DNA from: Betaproteobacteria bacterium
Lineage (GTDB): Bacteria > Pseudomonadota > Gammaproteobacteria > Burkholderiales > SG8-39
DNA length: 12,809 nucleotides
Reading direction: 5' to 3'
Assembly (NCBI GenBank): GCA_005881355.1
Contig: VBDM01000074.1
Coordinates: 1 to 12,809, forward strand
Below are positions 1 to 6,072 of this stretch, piece after piece. The translations under genes and the position numbers were made by a program. Below the pieces are notes generated by a model, which worked only from the letters and a program-made list of their open reading frames with translations, made no database searches and was not told the origin of the DNA. Each line of letters begins with the position of its first letter. The first letter of the stretch is position 1.

Positions 1-1344
1 GGTGCTGTTGACCGTAATCATCAGCTCGGAGACCAGTTTATCGAGCGGCGTGCCGCGCCGACGCTCGGCGATCGTAACACGGGCGTTTTCGTCGCGTCCC
101 TCGACGCGGAAAGTGTAATCAGGGCGCTCCGGGACCGTAGAAGGCTTCCCGCGCGCCTTCTCCAGCGCGAGCGCAAACTTCCAGAGCGTGTTCAGCTCGC
201 GCGAAAACGGGATGTCCTCGCGCGATTCTCCGGCCTGAAAGGCCGTGTCCAGTTCTTCAACGGCGTGATGCCGCAGGTTCGCGGCGATGGGCACGCGCTC
301 GACGCGGGAGTGGCGGTTCTCGATTGCGAAATCGACACCGCGCACGTCCAGATAGAGGGAAAGCGCCGGACGATCGGCCCCTTCTGTGAGGGCGAAGGGC
401 TCGATCGCCTGGGGCGGCAGCATGGTGAACTTGTAACCGGGCAGGTACACCGTCGAGAGGCGCTCGCGCGCCACCGCGTCGAGCGGCGATCCGGGCACGA
501 ACCCGAGTCCCGGCGCGGCGATGTGGATGCCGACCCGCAAGCCCCCACCGGGAAGCGTTGTCACCGAAAACGCGTCGTCGATTTCGGTGGTGGCCGCGTC
601 GTCAAGACTGAATGCACGATGCGTATTGGCAAGCGGGAGATTCCTCGGCTCGGTAGCCTCCAACCCGGCGGCGAAACCCGTTCCCTTGGGGAAATAGTCG
701 AAAAGAAACCGATTCAGGTGGTAATCGTGGCTGGACGGCAGCGCGCCGCAGCGCTCGATCAGCTTTGCCGGAGGCAGACCGGTCCTTGCGCTAGCCTCCT
801 CGAGCGCCTTGGTTTCAGCCCGGTTGCGATCGGGCTTGTACAGAAGCTGCGCGAGAAGCGGCAGGAGTGCTTCGGGAAGCGCGCCGTTTGCAAGCTGTTC
901 CGCCCAGGCGGAGATCTGCAATTGCTGTTGCTTTTTGCGCTCGATCCCGGCCAGCGCGGCGCGAAGCGTCTCGGGCGGCGCCGCCCGGTATCGCCCCCTG
1001 CCTTTGCGGTGAAAGTACATGGGCGCGGAATGCAGCTTCACGAGGATTCCGGCCGCCTCCACCGCCGAGGGCGCGCGACCGCAGTACTCGCGCGCGAGCT
1101 CGGCGAAGCCGAACTCCTCCCCGCCACAGCACTCCCAAAGGAAATCGGTTTCGATCCCCCCTGCCAGCGTCTCGGCCTGCGCAAGCAGTTCCGCGGCGCC
1201 GGGTTCCGGAAGGCGCAGCAGTACGTCCTTTGCCTTGATCTTGGCGCGTTTGCCGTGCGGCGTCTGGACTTGGAGCGAGTTCTCGCCGTCGGCGAGAACC
1301 GCGGCGACCTTGAAAGTGCCGTCGTCTTCGTACAGAACGTTCAC
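1..1344 (-). CDS. RNB-domain (RNase II family) exoribonuclease, 3' end beyond the window
   Basis: Hydrolytic 3'-to-5' exoribonuclease of the RNase II/R family, acting in cytoplasmic RNA decay. The minus-strand frame is open for 448 codons down to base 1, so the C-terminus lies outside the window. The N-terminal ~120 residues (MNVLYEDDGTFKVA at the start) look like the small RNA-binding region of the betaproteobacterial members. The RNB signature SLDDAATTEIDDA spans residues 246-258 and carries the metal-binding acids D248, E254, D256 and D257. The second of these is Asp in E. coli RNase II and Glu here, a substitution I recall from the TEIDDA branch of the family. The start is GTG at 1344-1342: there is no ATG in frame upstream and the protein begins as homologues do. 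No clear Shine-Dalgarno is visible. The reading frame is intact. Whether it is closer to rnb or rnr cannot be settled without the C-terminal S1 region. Confidence 0.9.
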   Translation of the reverse strand, partial: MNVLYEDDGTFKVAAVLADGENSLQVQTPHGKRAKIKAKDVLLRLPEPGAAELLAQAETLAGGIETDFLWECCGGEEFGFAELAREYCGRAPSAVEAAGILVKLHSAPMYFHRKGRGRYRAAPPETLRAALAGIERKKQQQLQISAWAEQLANGALPEALLPLLAQLLYKPDRNRAETKALEEASARTGLPPAKLIERCGALPSSHDYHLNRFLFDYFPKGTGFAAGLEATEPRNLPLANTHRAFSLDDAATTEIDDAFSVTTLPGGGLRVGIHIAAPGLGFVPGSPLDAVARERLSTVYLPGYKFTMLPPQAIEPFALTEGADRPALSLYLDVRGVDFAIENRHSRVERVPIAANLRHHAVEELDTAFQAGESREDIPFSRELNTLWKFALALEKARGKPSTVPERPDYTFRVEGRDENARVTIAERRRGTPLDKLVSELMITVNST

Positions 1345-1395
1345 GAGAGGGACCGCAACGGGGAGCCGCGTCGCGCCGGCCCGATGGATGCGATA

Positions 1396-1401
1396 ATTAT
1401 A
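1396..1401 (-). promoter_or_regulatory. Possible -10 box for the RNB ribonuclease gene
   Basis: The minus strand carries a perfect TATAAT here, inside a short AT-rich island of an otherwise GC-rich divergent spacer (1345-1449). It lies about 52 bases upstream of the GTG start of the ribonuclease gene. At 17-base spacing the -35 position reads GAAGAC, which is not convincing. The same island gives GATAAT on the plus strand (1392-1397), so it could serve the divergent gene at 1450 instead. Confidence 0.35.
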
Positions 1402-1449
1402 TCGTAGCGCCCCTCCCCGTCTTCCAGGAAGAAAAACAAGGACCGAAGA

Positions 1450-2589
1450 ATGGCCAAGATCGAAACGATTTCCGTCGCGACCGCGCGGGTCCCCTTGGAA
1501 AACGTGACCAGCTTCGCCACGCGCACCGTATCCGCGCGCGACTATGGAGTTGTCAGGGTGCAGGCTGGCGGCATTGAAGGCATCGGCTTCTGCTACGCCG
1601 GCTCTTCGGGCGGAACGCTCGTCGCGCAGGCCGTGGAGCAGCTGCTTGCACCCATTCTGCTTGGCCACGACAGCCTGCTCGTAGAGGGCCTGTGGCAGCG
1701 CATGTTCCAGGAGACGCTCTTGCACGGGCGCGCCGGCAGCGTCATGCGCGCCATTTCGATCCTCGACTGCGCGCTCTGGGATCTTAACGCGCGAGCGGTG
1801 AATCTGCCTCTCTATAAATACCTGGGCGCAGTGGTGGACGACGCTGTTCCCGCCTATGCGAGCGGCGGCTACTACCTCGAGGGCAAAACGCCGAAAAAAC
1901 TCGGCGAGGAGATGGCTCGCTACGTTGAAGCGGGGTTTCACGCGGTGAAAATGAAGGTCGGACGACTCTCGCCCGAGGAAGAGGAAGCCCGAGTGAAGGC
2001 CGCGCGCGAGGCGATCGGACCCGAAGTCGAACTGATGCTGGACGCGAACAACACCTGGCACGACCTCCCGACCGCGATGCGCTACATGGAGCGCTTCGAG
2101 CTCTACGATCGCCATTGGATCGAGGAGCCGTTTTTCCCCGACGACATCGACAATCACGCGCGCCTTGCGAAGCTCACGCGCGTCATGGTGGCGACCGGCG
2201 AGATCGGCACGGGGCGCTGGCATTTCAAGGAGATTCTCGACAAGGGCGGCGCGCAGATCCTGCAGACCGACGCCCTCGTGTGCGGCGGGGTCACCGAATG
2301 GAGAAAAATCGCCGCGACCGCGGCGAGCTTCGGCGTCACCGTCTGCCCGCACTGGTTTCACGACCTGCACGCGCACCTCGTGGCGGCGACCCCGAATGCG
2401 CGCTACGTTGAGTTCTTCCCCGATGACCAAGTACTCAATTTCCGGCGTCTCATCGACACGCAGCTCAAGGCCAGCGGCGGCATGCTACTCATGCCCGAGA
2501 CCCCGGGTCTGGGTTTCGGATTCGACGAAAAAGCACTGGCGCGCTACGCGCTCAAAAACGGGAGCTCGGTCTGGAAGGTGCTGAAGTAG
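1450..2589 (+). CDS. Mandelate racemase/muconate-lactonizing-type enzyme (enolase superfamily, MR subgroup)
   Basis: Enolase-superfamily enzyme of 379 residues, full family length. Such enzymes abstract the proton alpha to a carboxylate, with Mg2+ stabilising the enediolate; many MR-subgroup members are acid-sugar dehydratases. The full catalytic set is visible: KMK at 167-169 (K169 the likely base), metal ligands D198 (in DANNTW), E225 (in IEEP) and E251 (in GEIGTG), the Asp-His dyad D274 (in QTDAL) and H301 (in CPHWFHD), and E321. Residues 1-120 form the capping domain and the rest the TIM barrel. The substrate cannot be assigned from sequence. The start is ATG 1450, with AAGGA at 1438-1442 seven bases before it. 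The gene runs opposite to the ribonuclease and mpl on either side and stops one base before the yqiA-like remnant. The frame is intact and base composition resembles its neighbours. Confidence 0.95.
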   Translation: MAKIETISVATARVPLENVTSFATRTVSARDYGVVRVQAGGIEGIGFCYAGSSGGTLVAQAVEQLLAPILLGHDSLLVEGLWQRMFQETLLHGRAGSVMRAISILDCALWDLNARAVNLPLYKYLGAVVDDAVPAYASGGYYLEGKTPKKLGEEMARYVEAGFHAVKMKVGRLSPEEEEARVKAAREAIGPEVELMLDANNTWHDLPTAMRYMERFELYDRHWIEEPFFPDDIDNHARLAKLTRVMVATGEIGTGRWHFKEILDKGGAQILQTDALVCGGVTEWRKIAATAASFGVTVCPHWFHDLHAHLVAATPNARYVEFFPDDQVLNFRRLIDTQLKASGGMLLMPETPGLGFGFDEKALARYALKNGSSVWKVLK

Positions 2590-2694
2590 TCAATCCACGC
2601 TGGCGAATTCCAGGATCAGCGGAATGTGCTTGGGCAAGCTCGCGAGCGTGTGATCCCCGCGCTGGACTACTGTTGAATCCGTGCAGATGGTTGA
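2590..2694 (-). pseudogene. yqiA: C-terminal remnant of a YqiA/YcfP-like alpha/beta hydrolase
   Basis: Downstream of the mpl stop, in the same minus-strand frame, 34 sense codons run to a TGA at 2592-2590. The translation contains VVQRGDHTL followed by HIPLILEFA, which looks like the last strand and helix of a YqiA/UPF0227 esterase: the GDH histidine matches the catalytic His and the tail matches the closing helix. There is no start codon or ribosome site, and no room for the nucleophile elbow. The TGA directly abuts the stop of the racemase-type gene on the other strand. From memory, yqiA lies between mpl and the RNB ribonuclease gene in many betaproteobacteria, which is the place where this fragment lies. 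The assignment rests on about 30 residues and could be chance, though the resemblance together with position makes that less likely. Confidence 0.58.
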
Positions 2695-4053
2695 TCATGC
2701 TTCGGCCGCCCGTTTTGAAAGTTCGGCGAGAAGCCGGTCGTGGATGCCCCCGAAACCTCCGTTCGACATGATGAGCACCTGATCGCCCGGCTGCGCTTCG
2801 GCGGAAATCGCTCCGACCAGTCGCTCCAGATCGGCCTCGCAGCGGGCACGCTCCCCCAGCGGTGCGAGGGTCGCCGTTGCGTCCCAGCCCAAGTTCGCGC
2901 TATAGCAAAAAACCCGGTCGGCGTGCTCAAGACTCGCGGGCACACGATCCTTCATCACACCGGCTTTCATGGTGTTGGAGCGTGGCTCCAGCACGGCCAA
3001 AATACGCGCACGTCCCACATGGTCCCGCAGCCCTGCAAGCGTCGCGGCGATGGCGCTCGGGTGGTGGGCGAAGTCGTCCCAGACCGCGACACCCGCCGCC
3101 GTACCGCGCAGCTCCATGCGGCGCCTGACGCTTTTGAAGTGCGCGAGCGACTGCACGGCGCGCGCCGGATCGACGCCGGCAACGCGCGCGGCGGCGATCG
3201 CGGCGAGCGCGTTCTGACGGTTGTGCTCCCCGAGCAATTCCCAGCAAAGCTGGCCGACGAACATCCCCTGGTAAAGCACATCGAAACAGCCCTTTGCGAC
3301 CTTGCTCGCGCTCCAGCCCTCTTTGACGCCAAACCGCTCAACCGGAGTCCAGCAGCCTCGATCAAGCACGCGCTCTATCGCCGGATCGGCGCCGTTTACT
3401 ATCAGCTGACCGGAACTGGCGATCGTTCGAATGAAATTATGAAATTGTGTCTCGATCGAAGCAAGATCGGCGAAGATGTCAGCATGATCGAACTCTATAT
3501 TATTCAAAATGGCGACCTTGGGCCGGTAATGCACCATCTTGGAGCGCTTGTCGAAGAAAGCCGTGTCGTATTCGTCGGCCTCGATGACGAAATGCTTTTT
3601 ATTTCCTAACCTTGCGGATACTCCGAAATTCTGCGGAATACCGCCGATCAAGAATCCTGGGGCGAGACCGGCGTCCTCGAGAATCCACGCCAGCATTGAT
3701 GAAGTCGTTGTTTTTCCGTGGGTTCCTGCCACGGCAAGCACCCTCTTATCCGCCAGGATGGTGTCGGCGAGCCACTGGGGACCGGAAACATAATGGTCGC
3801 CTTGGTCGAGGATCGCCTCCATGAGGGAGTTACCACGGCTCACTACATTGCCTATCACCCAAAGATCTGGCTTCAGCGCGAGCTGATCGGCGCCGTAGCC
3901 CTCGAACAGCTCGATGCCTTGGGCGAGGAGCTGCATGCTCATCGGCGGATAAACATTGGCGTCGCATCCCGTGACACGGTGGCCGGCCGCCTGGGCGATC
4001 GCGGCGATGCCCCCCATGAAAGTGCCGCAGATACCGAGGATGTGGATGTGCAC
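2695..4053 (-). CDS. mpl: UDP-N-acetylmuramate:L-alanyl-gamma-D-glutamyl-meso-diaminopimelate ligase
   Basis: Murein-recycling ligase of the Mur family. It joins recovered tripeptide L-Ala-gamma-D-Glu-meso-DAP to UDP-MurNAc using ATP, in the cytoplasm. Domain 1 opens with HIHILGICGTFMGG, the nucleotide-binding start typical of Mpl. The ATP-binding loop GTHGKTTT lies at residues 110-117, EADEYD at 158-163, NNIEFDHAD near 184-192, EHNRQNA at 276-282, and DDFAHHPSA in the C-terminal domain. The start chosen is GTG 4053, which gives MHIHILG as in homologues and a 452-residue protein. TTG at 4083 would add ten residues unlike the family. A weak GGGA lies just before the GTG. The frame is intact and length is normal. 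It diverges from the nucleotidyltransferase-like gene on the other strand, and the yqiA-like remnant follows its stop in the same frame. Confidence 0.96.
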   Translation of the reverse strand: MHIHILGICGTFMGGIAAIAQAAGHRVTGCDANVYPPMSMQLLAQGIELFEGYGADQLALKPDLWVIGNVVSRGNSLMEAILDQGDHYVSGPQWLADTILADKRVLAVAGTHGKTTTSSMLAWILEDAGLAPGFLIGGIPQNFGVSARLGNKKHFVIEADEYDTAFFDKRSKMVHYRPKVAILNNIEFDHADIFADLASIETQFHNFIRTIASSGQLIVNGADPAIERVLDRGCWTPVERFGVKEGWSASKVAKGCFDVLYQGMFVGQLCWELLGEHNRQNALAAIAAARVAGVDPARAVQSLAHFKSVRRRMELRGTAAGVAVWDDFAHHPSAIAATLAGLRDHVGRARILAVLEPRSNTMKAGVMKDRVPASLEHADRVFCYSANLGWDATATLAPLGERARCEADLERLVGAISAEAQPGDQVLIMSNGGFGGIHDRLLAELSKRAAEA

Positions 4054-4142
4054 GGGTCCCGAGGGAAAAGCGCGCCGCGACAAGAGCGCGTCATTGAAAA
4101 GGGCACGATTCTAGCCTACTTCGCCGCGTTTTCCGCCTGCGG

Positions 4143-4148
4143 TATCAT
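4143..4148 (+). promoter_or_regulatory. Possible -10 box for the nucleotidyltransferase-like gene
   Basis: TATCAT, preceded by TGCGG, lies 25 bases before the ATG at 4174. This placement is common for sigma-70 -10 boxes in GC-rich proteobacteria. With a 17-base spacer the -35 position would read TTCGCC (4120-4125), a weak match. If correct, the ATG at 4147, which overlaps the box, cannot be the start and ATG 4174 is favoured. Confidence 0.33.
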
Positions 4149-4173
4149 GGCCGAACCGGCCTGCTTTTTCTCC

Positions 4174-4788
4174 ATGCCGAAAGACAGCAACCCAAGGCAG
4201 CAACTGATGCGCGCGCGCATCGCTGCTGCTGCCGCGCGCATGATGGCCGAGGATGGTATCGAGGATTTCGCCCATGCGAAGCGCAAGGCCGCACGCCAGC
4301 TGGGGGCCGAAGACACGCAATCGCTGCCGAAAAACGAGGAAATCGAGGCTGAGCTACGGGCCTACCAATCGCTCTACCAGGGCGAAGAGCAGCGCGAGCG
4401 CATTCGATATCTGCGCGAGAGGGCGCTCGAGGCGATGCGCTTGCTGGAGCAGTTTCGCCCTTATCTCGCCGGCGCCGTGCTCAAGGGCACGGCCGGGAGG
4501 TACAGCGACATCGATTTGCAGCTATTCACCGATGACTGCAAATCGGTAGAGCTTTTTCTCCTGAACCGCAATATTCCTTACGATATTTCCGAACAGCGTC
4601 ACTTTGCCGGAGACCAAGCGCGCGCCGTGTCGGTGTTGAAACTCGACTGGCAGGGCGTACCGGTCAATTTGGCGATCCACACTCTGAAGGACGAGCGCGG
4701 CACCTTGAAAACCACGTTCGCGGGGCGACCGATCGAGCGCGCCGGGATCCAGGCGGTGACCCAGCTTGTGTTCCCGCAGGATAGCTAA
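4174..4788 (+). CDS. Nucleotidyltransferase-fold protein of unknown function
   Basis: A 204-residue soluble protein. The N-terminal third (about 1-95) is helical and charged, with the segment AEDGIEDFAHAKRKAARQLG. Residues 105-114 read GTAGRYSDID, matching the G-S/T...DxD signature of the DNA polymerase beta-type nucleotidyltransferase fold, with D112 and D114 as metal ligands. The third acidic position, expected in a later strand, falls near VPVNLAIH and appears to be Asn165; this alignment is by eye. I recall homologues beside mpl in betaproteobacteria carrying a mistaken Mur-ligase label, probably borrowed from the neighbour; nothing here resembles a ligase. ATG 4174 was chosen because of the -10-like box just upstream. 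In-frame ATGs at 4147 and 4207 are alternatives, the latter with AAGG nine bases before it. The substrate is unknown. Confidence 0.78.
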   Translation: MPKDSNPRQQLMRARIAAAAARMMAEDGIEDFAHAKRKAARQLGAEDTQSLPKNEEIEAELRAYQSLYQGEEQRERIRYLRERALEAMRLLEQFRPYLAGAVLKGTAGRYSDIDLQLFTDDCKSVELFLLNRNIPYDISEQRHFAGDQARAVSVLKLDWQGVPVNLAIHTLKDERGTLKTTFAGRPIERAGIQAVTQLVFPQDS

Positions 4789-4991
4789 CACCCGGGAGGC
4801 CCGAGATTTTCATTGAACGGCGGCCAACATAATCGATCGCCGTCGAACATGCATCGAAAGCTCTACATCGAGCTCATCTAGAGCTCGGGGTCCCGAGATA
4901 CTCACGGCTCAGTTTAACTAAGCCTTTCATTCAGCTTGAAAATGCTGCAAATACTAGACAATTTGCGGCCAACTGCGTCAAACTTCCCGCT
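4789..4991 (+). other. Intergenic leader before aroQ with inverted repeats and a weak promoter
   Basis: 203 non-coding bases. AGCTCTA (4859-4865) pairs with TAGAGCT (4879-4885) around a 13-base loop, and CTCGGG/CCCGAG (4884-4889 and 4892-4897) can form a second hairpin with a 2-base loop. The two overlap at 4884-4885 and are partly exclusive. Neither is followed by a T run, so neither is a normal intrinsic terminator. TTGAAA (4936-4941) with GACAAT (4957-4962) is a weak promoter candidate with a short 15-base spacer, 29 bases before the aroQ ATG. No Shine-Dalgarno is visible before aroQ. Confidence 0.35.
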
Positions 4992-5468
4992 ATGTCCAAA
5001 CCGAAGCGTGCCTCCGAAGCACCCCCGAGAAGGCTCAAGAACATTCTCGTCCTGCACGGTCCCAACCTTAACCTGCTGGGTACCCGTGAGCCGGGGATCT
5101 ATGGGAAGGAAAGCATCCAGAGCATCAACGAGCGGCTAAGCCGCATGGCCAAGCGCGAAGGGGCGACGCTGGAGGTCTTCCAGAGCAACCACGAAGGAGC
5201 CCTAATCGAGCGCGTACAAGGTGCGAAGCAGCAGCGCATTTCGTGGATCATCATCAACCCTGGGGGTTTGACCCATACCAGCGTGGCGCTTCGCGACGCC
5301 TTTGCCGCGGTAAAGATTCCCTTCATCGAAGTGCACCTGTCAAACATCTATTCCAGGGAGCCATTCCGGCGTCATTCGTACTTTTCCGACCTAGCGGTCG
5401 GCACGATCTGCGGGCTGGGCAGCCGAAGCTACGATCTTGCGCTGCAGTTCGCACTGCAATCAACCTGA
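4992..5468 (+). CDS. aroQ: 3-dehydroquinate dehydratase, type II
   Basis: Type II dehydroquinase, third step of the shikimate pathway (3-dehydroquinate to 3-dehydroshikimate plus water); cytoplasmic and dodecameric in the family. All signatures are present: HGPNLNLLGTREP at 22-34 with R32, the catalytic Tyr37 in the following GIYG, FQSNHEG at 63-69, NPGGLTHTSVALRDA at 89-103, and EVHLSN at 113-118 with catalytic His115, then the RRHSYFS loop. The protein has 158 residues, about 12-15 more than usual. The surplus is a basic, proline-containing N-terminal tail (residues 1-15). No ATG, GTG or TTG lies between this ATG and the conserved KNILVLHGPN, so the tail looks genuine. It is first in the aroQ-accB-accC-prmA block, 84 bases before accB. 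Confidence 0.96.
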   Translation: MSKPKRASEAPPRRLKNILVLHGPNLNLLGTREPGIYGKESIQSINERLSRMAKREGATLEVFQSNHEGALIERVQGAKQQRISWIIINPGGLTHTSVALRDAFAAVKIPFIEVHLSNIYSREPFRRHSYFSDLAVGTICGLGSRSYDLALQFALQST

Positions 5469-5540
5469 CCGGCTGTTGGGGATCTCCCCGATGTGCTTGA
5501 GACGAACCTCGCGCGACCAGGCGTGCGCGTCCGGGAGCGG

Positions 5541-5547
5541 AAGGAGG
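5541..5547 (+). promoter_or_regulatory. Strong ribosome binding site of accB
   Basis: AAGGAGG, five bases before ATG 5553, a near-perfect Shine-Dalgarno. It fixes the accB start at MDLRKLKK and rules out the longer in-frame reading that begins with a non-ATG codon at 5493. Confidence 0.85.
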
Positions 5548-5552
5548 CCAGC

Positions 5553-5984
5553 ATGGACTTGCGGAAGCTAAAAAAACTGATCGACCTCGTCGAGGACTCG
5601 GGGATAGCCGAGCTGGAAATCACCGAGGGCGAGGAAAAAGTCAAGATCGTCAAAAGCGGTTCAGGCGGAGGCGAAGCAGGCGCCCTTCCTGCCTCTGCTC
5701 CTGCCGCCAGCCCGCCCGCGGTTCAGTCGGTATCCGCAGCGCCGGTGGCTCCGGTCGCTGCGCCCGCTCCCGAGGTCCCGACATCGCTCGAAGGCCATAT
5801 AGTCAAGTCGCCGATGGTCGGCACCTTTTACCGGGCGGGCTCCCCTGGCGCAAAGCCTTTCGTGGAGGTTGGTGATACGGTTGAGGCCGGGCAGACCATT
5901 TGCGTCATCGAGGCGATGAAGCTGATGAACGAAATCGAGGCCGACAAGAACGGCGTGATCAAGGCAATCATGGTCGAGAACTGA
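5553..5984 (+). CDS. accB: Biotin carboxyl carrier protein of acetyl-CoA carboxylase, C-terminus apparently truncated
   Basis: Carries biotin between the carboxylase (AccC) and carboxyltransferase (AccAD) in the first step of fatty-acid synthesis. Residues 1-35 are the conserved N-terminal region (DLRKLKKLIDLVEDSGIAEL), 36-78 an Ala/Pro-rich flexible linker, and 80 onward the biotinyl domain: KSPMVGTFYR, then VIEAMKLMNEIEAD with biotinyl Lys123. E. coli AccB continues 34 residues past its biotinyl Lys; here only 20 follow, and the protein ends VIKAIMVEN. The usual closing strand, of the type GQPVEF...PLFVIE (about 14 residues), is missing. In the family it completes the flattened beta-barrel, so folding and biotinylation are doubtful. 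The simplest reading is loss of about 42 nt directly before the original TGA. The next gene, accC, is also damaged. Confidence 0.92.
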   Translation: MDLRKLKKLIDLVEDSGIAELEITEGEEKVKIVKSGSGGGEAGALPASAPAASPPAVQSVSAAPVAPVAAPAPEVPTSLEGHIVKSPMVGTFYRAGSPGAKPFVEVGDTVEAGQTICVIEAMKLMNEIEADKNGVIKAIMVEN

Positions 5985-6006
5985 TGATCGGGTAGCAGGT
6001 TATCGA

Positions 6007-6026
6007 AAAGGGGCAAAGGCCCCTTT
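6007..6026 (+). terminator. Terminator-like hairpin between accB and accC
   Basis: AAAGGGGC (6007-6014) and GCCCCTTT (6019-6026) form a perfect 8-bp stem with a 4-base loop, 23 bases after the accB stop. The downstream T-run is poor (CATGTTCC), so it may attenuate transcription into accC or protect the accB mRNA end, not stop transcription outright. It divides two genes whose products work in fixed ratios. Confidence 0.45.
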
Positions 6027-6072
6027 CATGTTCCCTATATCAAAGCCTGCCTAAAACCCTTTTCTCCAAATC

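Noticed and set aside
265..1407. Long plus-strand open frame (380 codons)
   Set aside because: It is antisense to the RNB ribonuclease, whose minus-strand frame carries clear family motifs; high GC leaves the antisense frame open by chance.
1450..2589. Insertion sequence or integron carrying the racemase-type gene
   Set aside because: No transposase, terminal inverted repeats, target duplications or attachment site is visible at either end.
3718..4173. Upstream extension of the nucleotidyltransferase-like frame into the mpl region
   Set aside because: It is antisense to conserved mpl coding sequence and adds nothing recognisable; the start near 4174 fits the promoter-like box.
4849..4881. 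Ten-codon leader peptide (MHRKLYIELI) before aroQ
   Set aside because: It has no ribosome site, no run of regulatory codons and no terminator/antiterminator downstream; it appears to be chance.
5478..5489. GGGGATCTCCCC as an aroQ terminator
   Set aside because: The stem is only 5 bp with a 2-base loop and no T-run; transcription most likely continues into accB.
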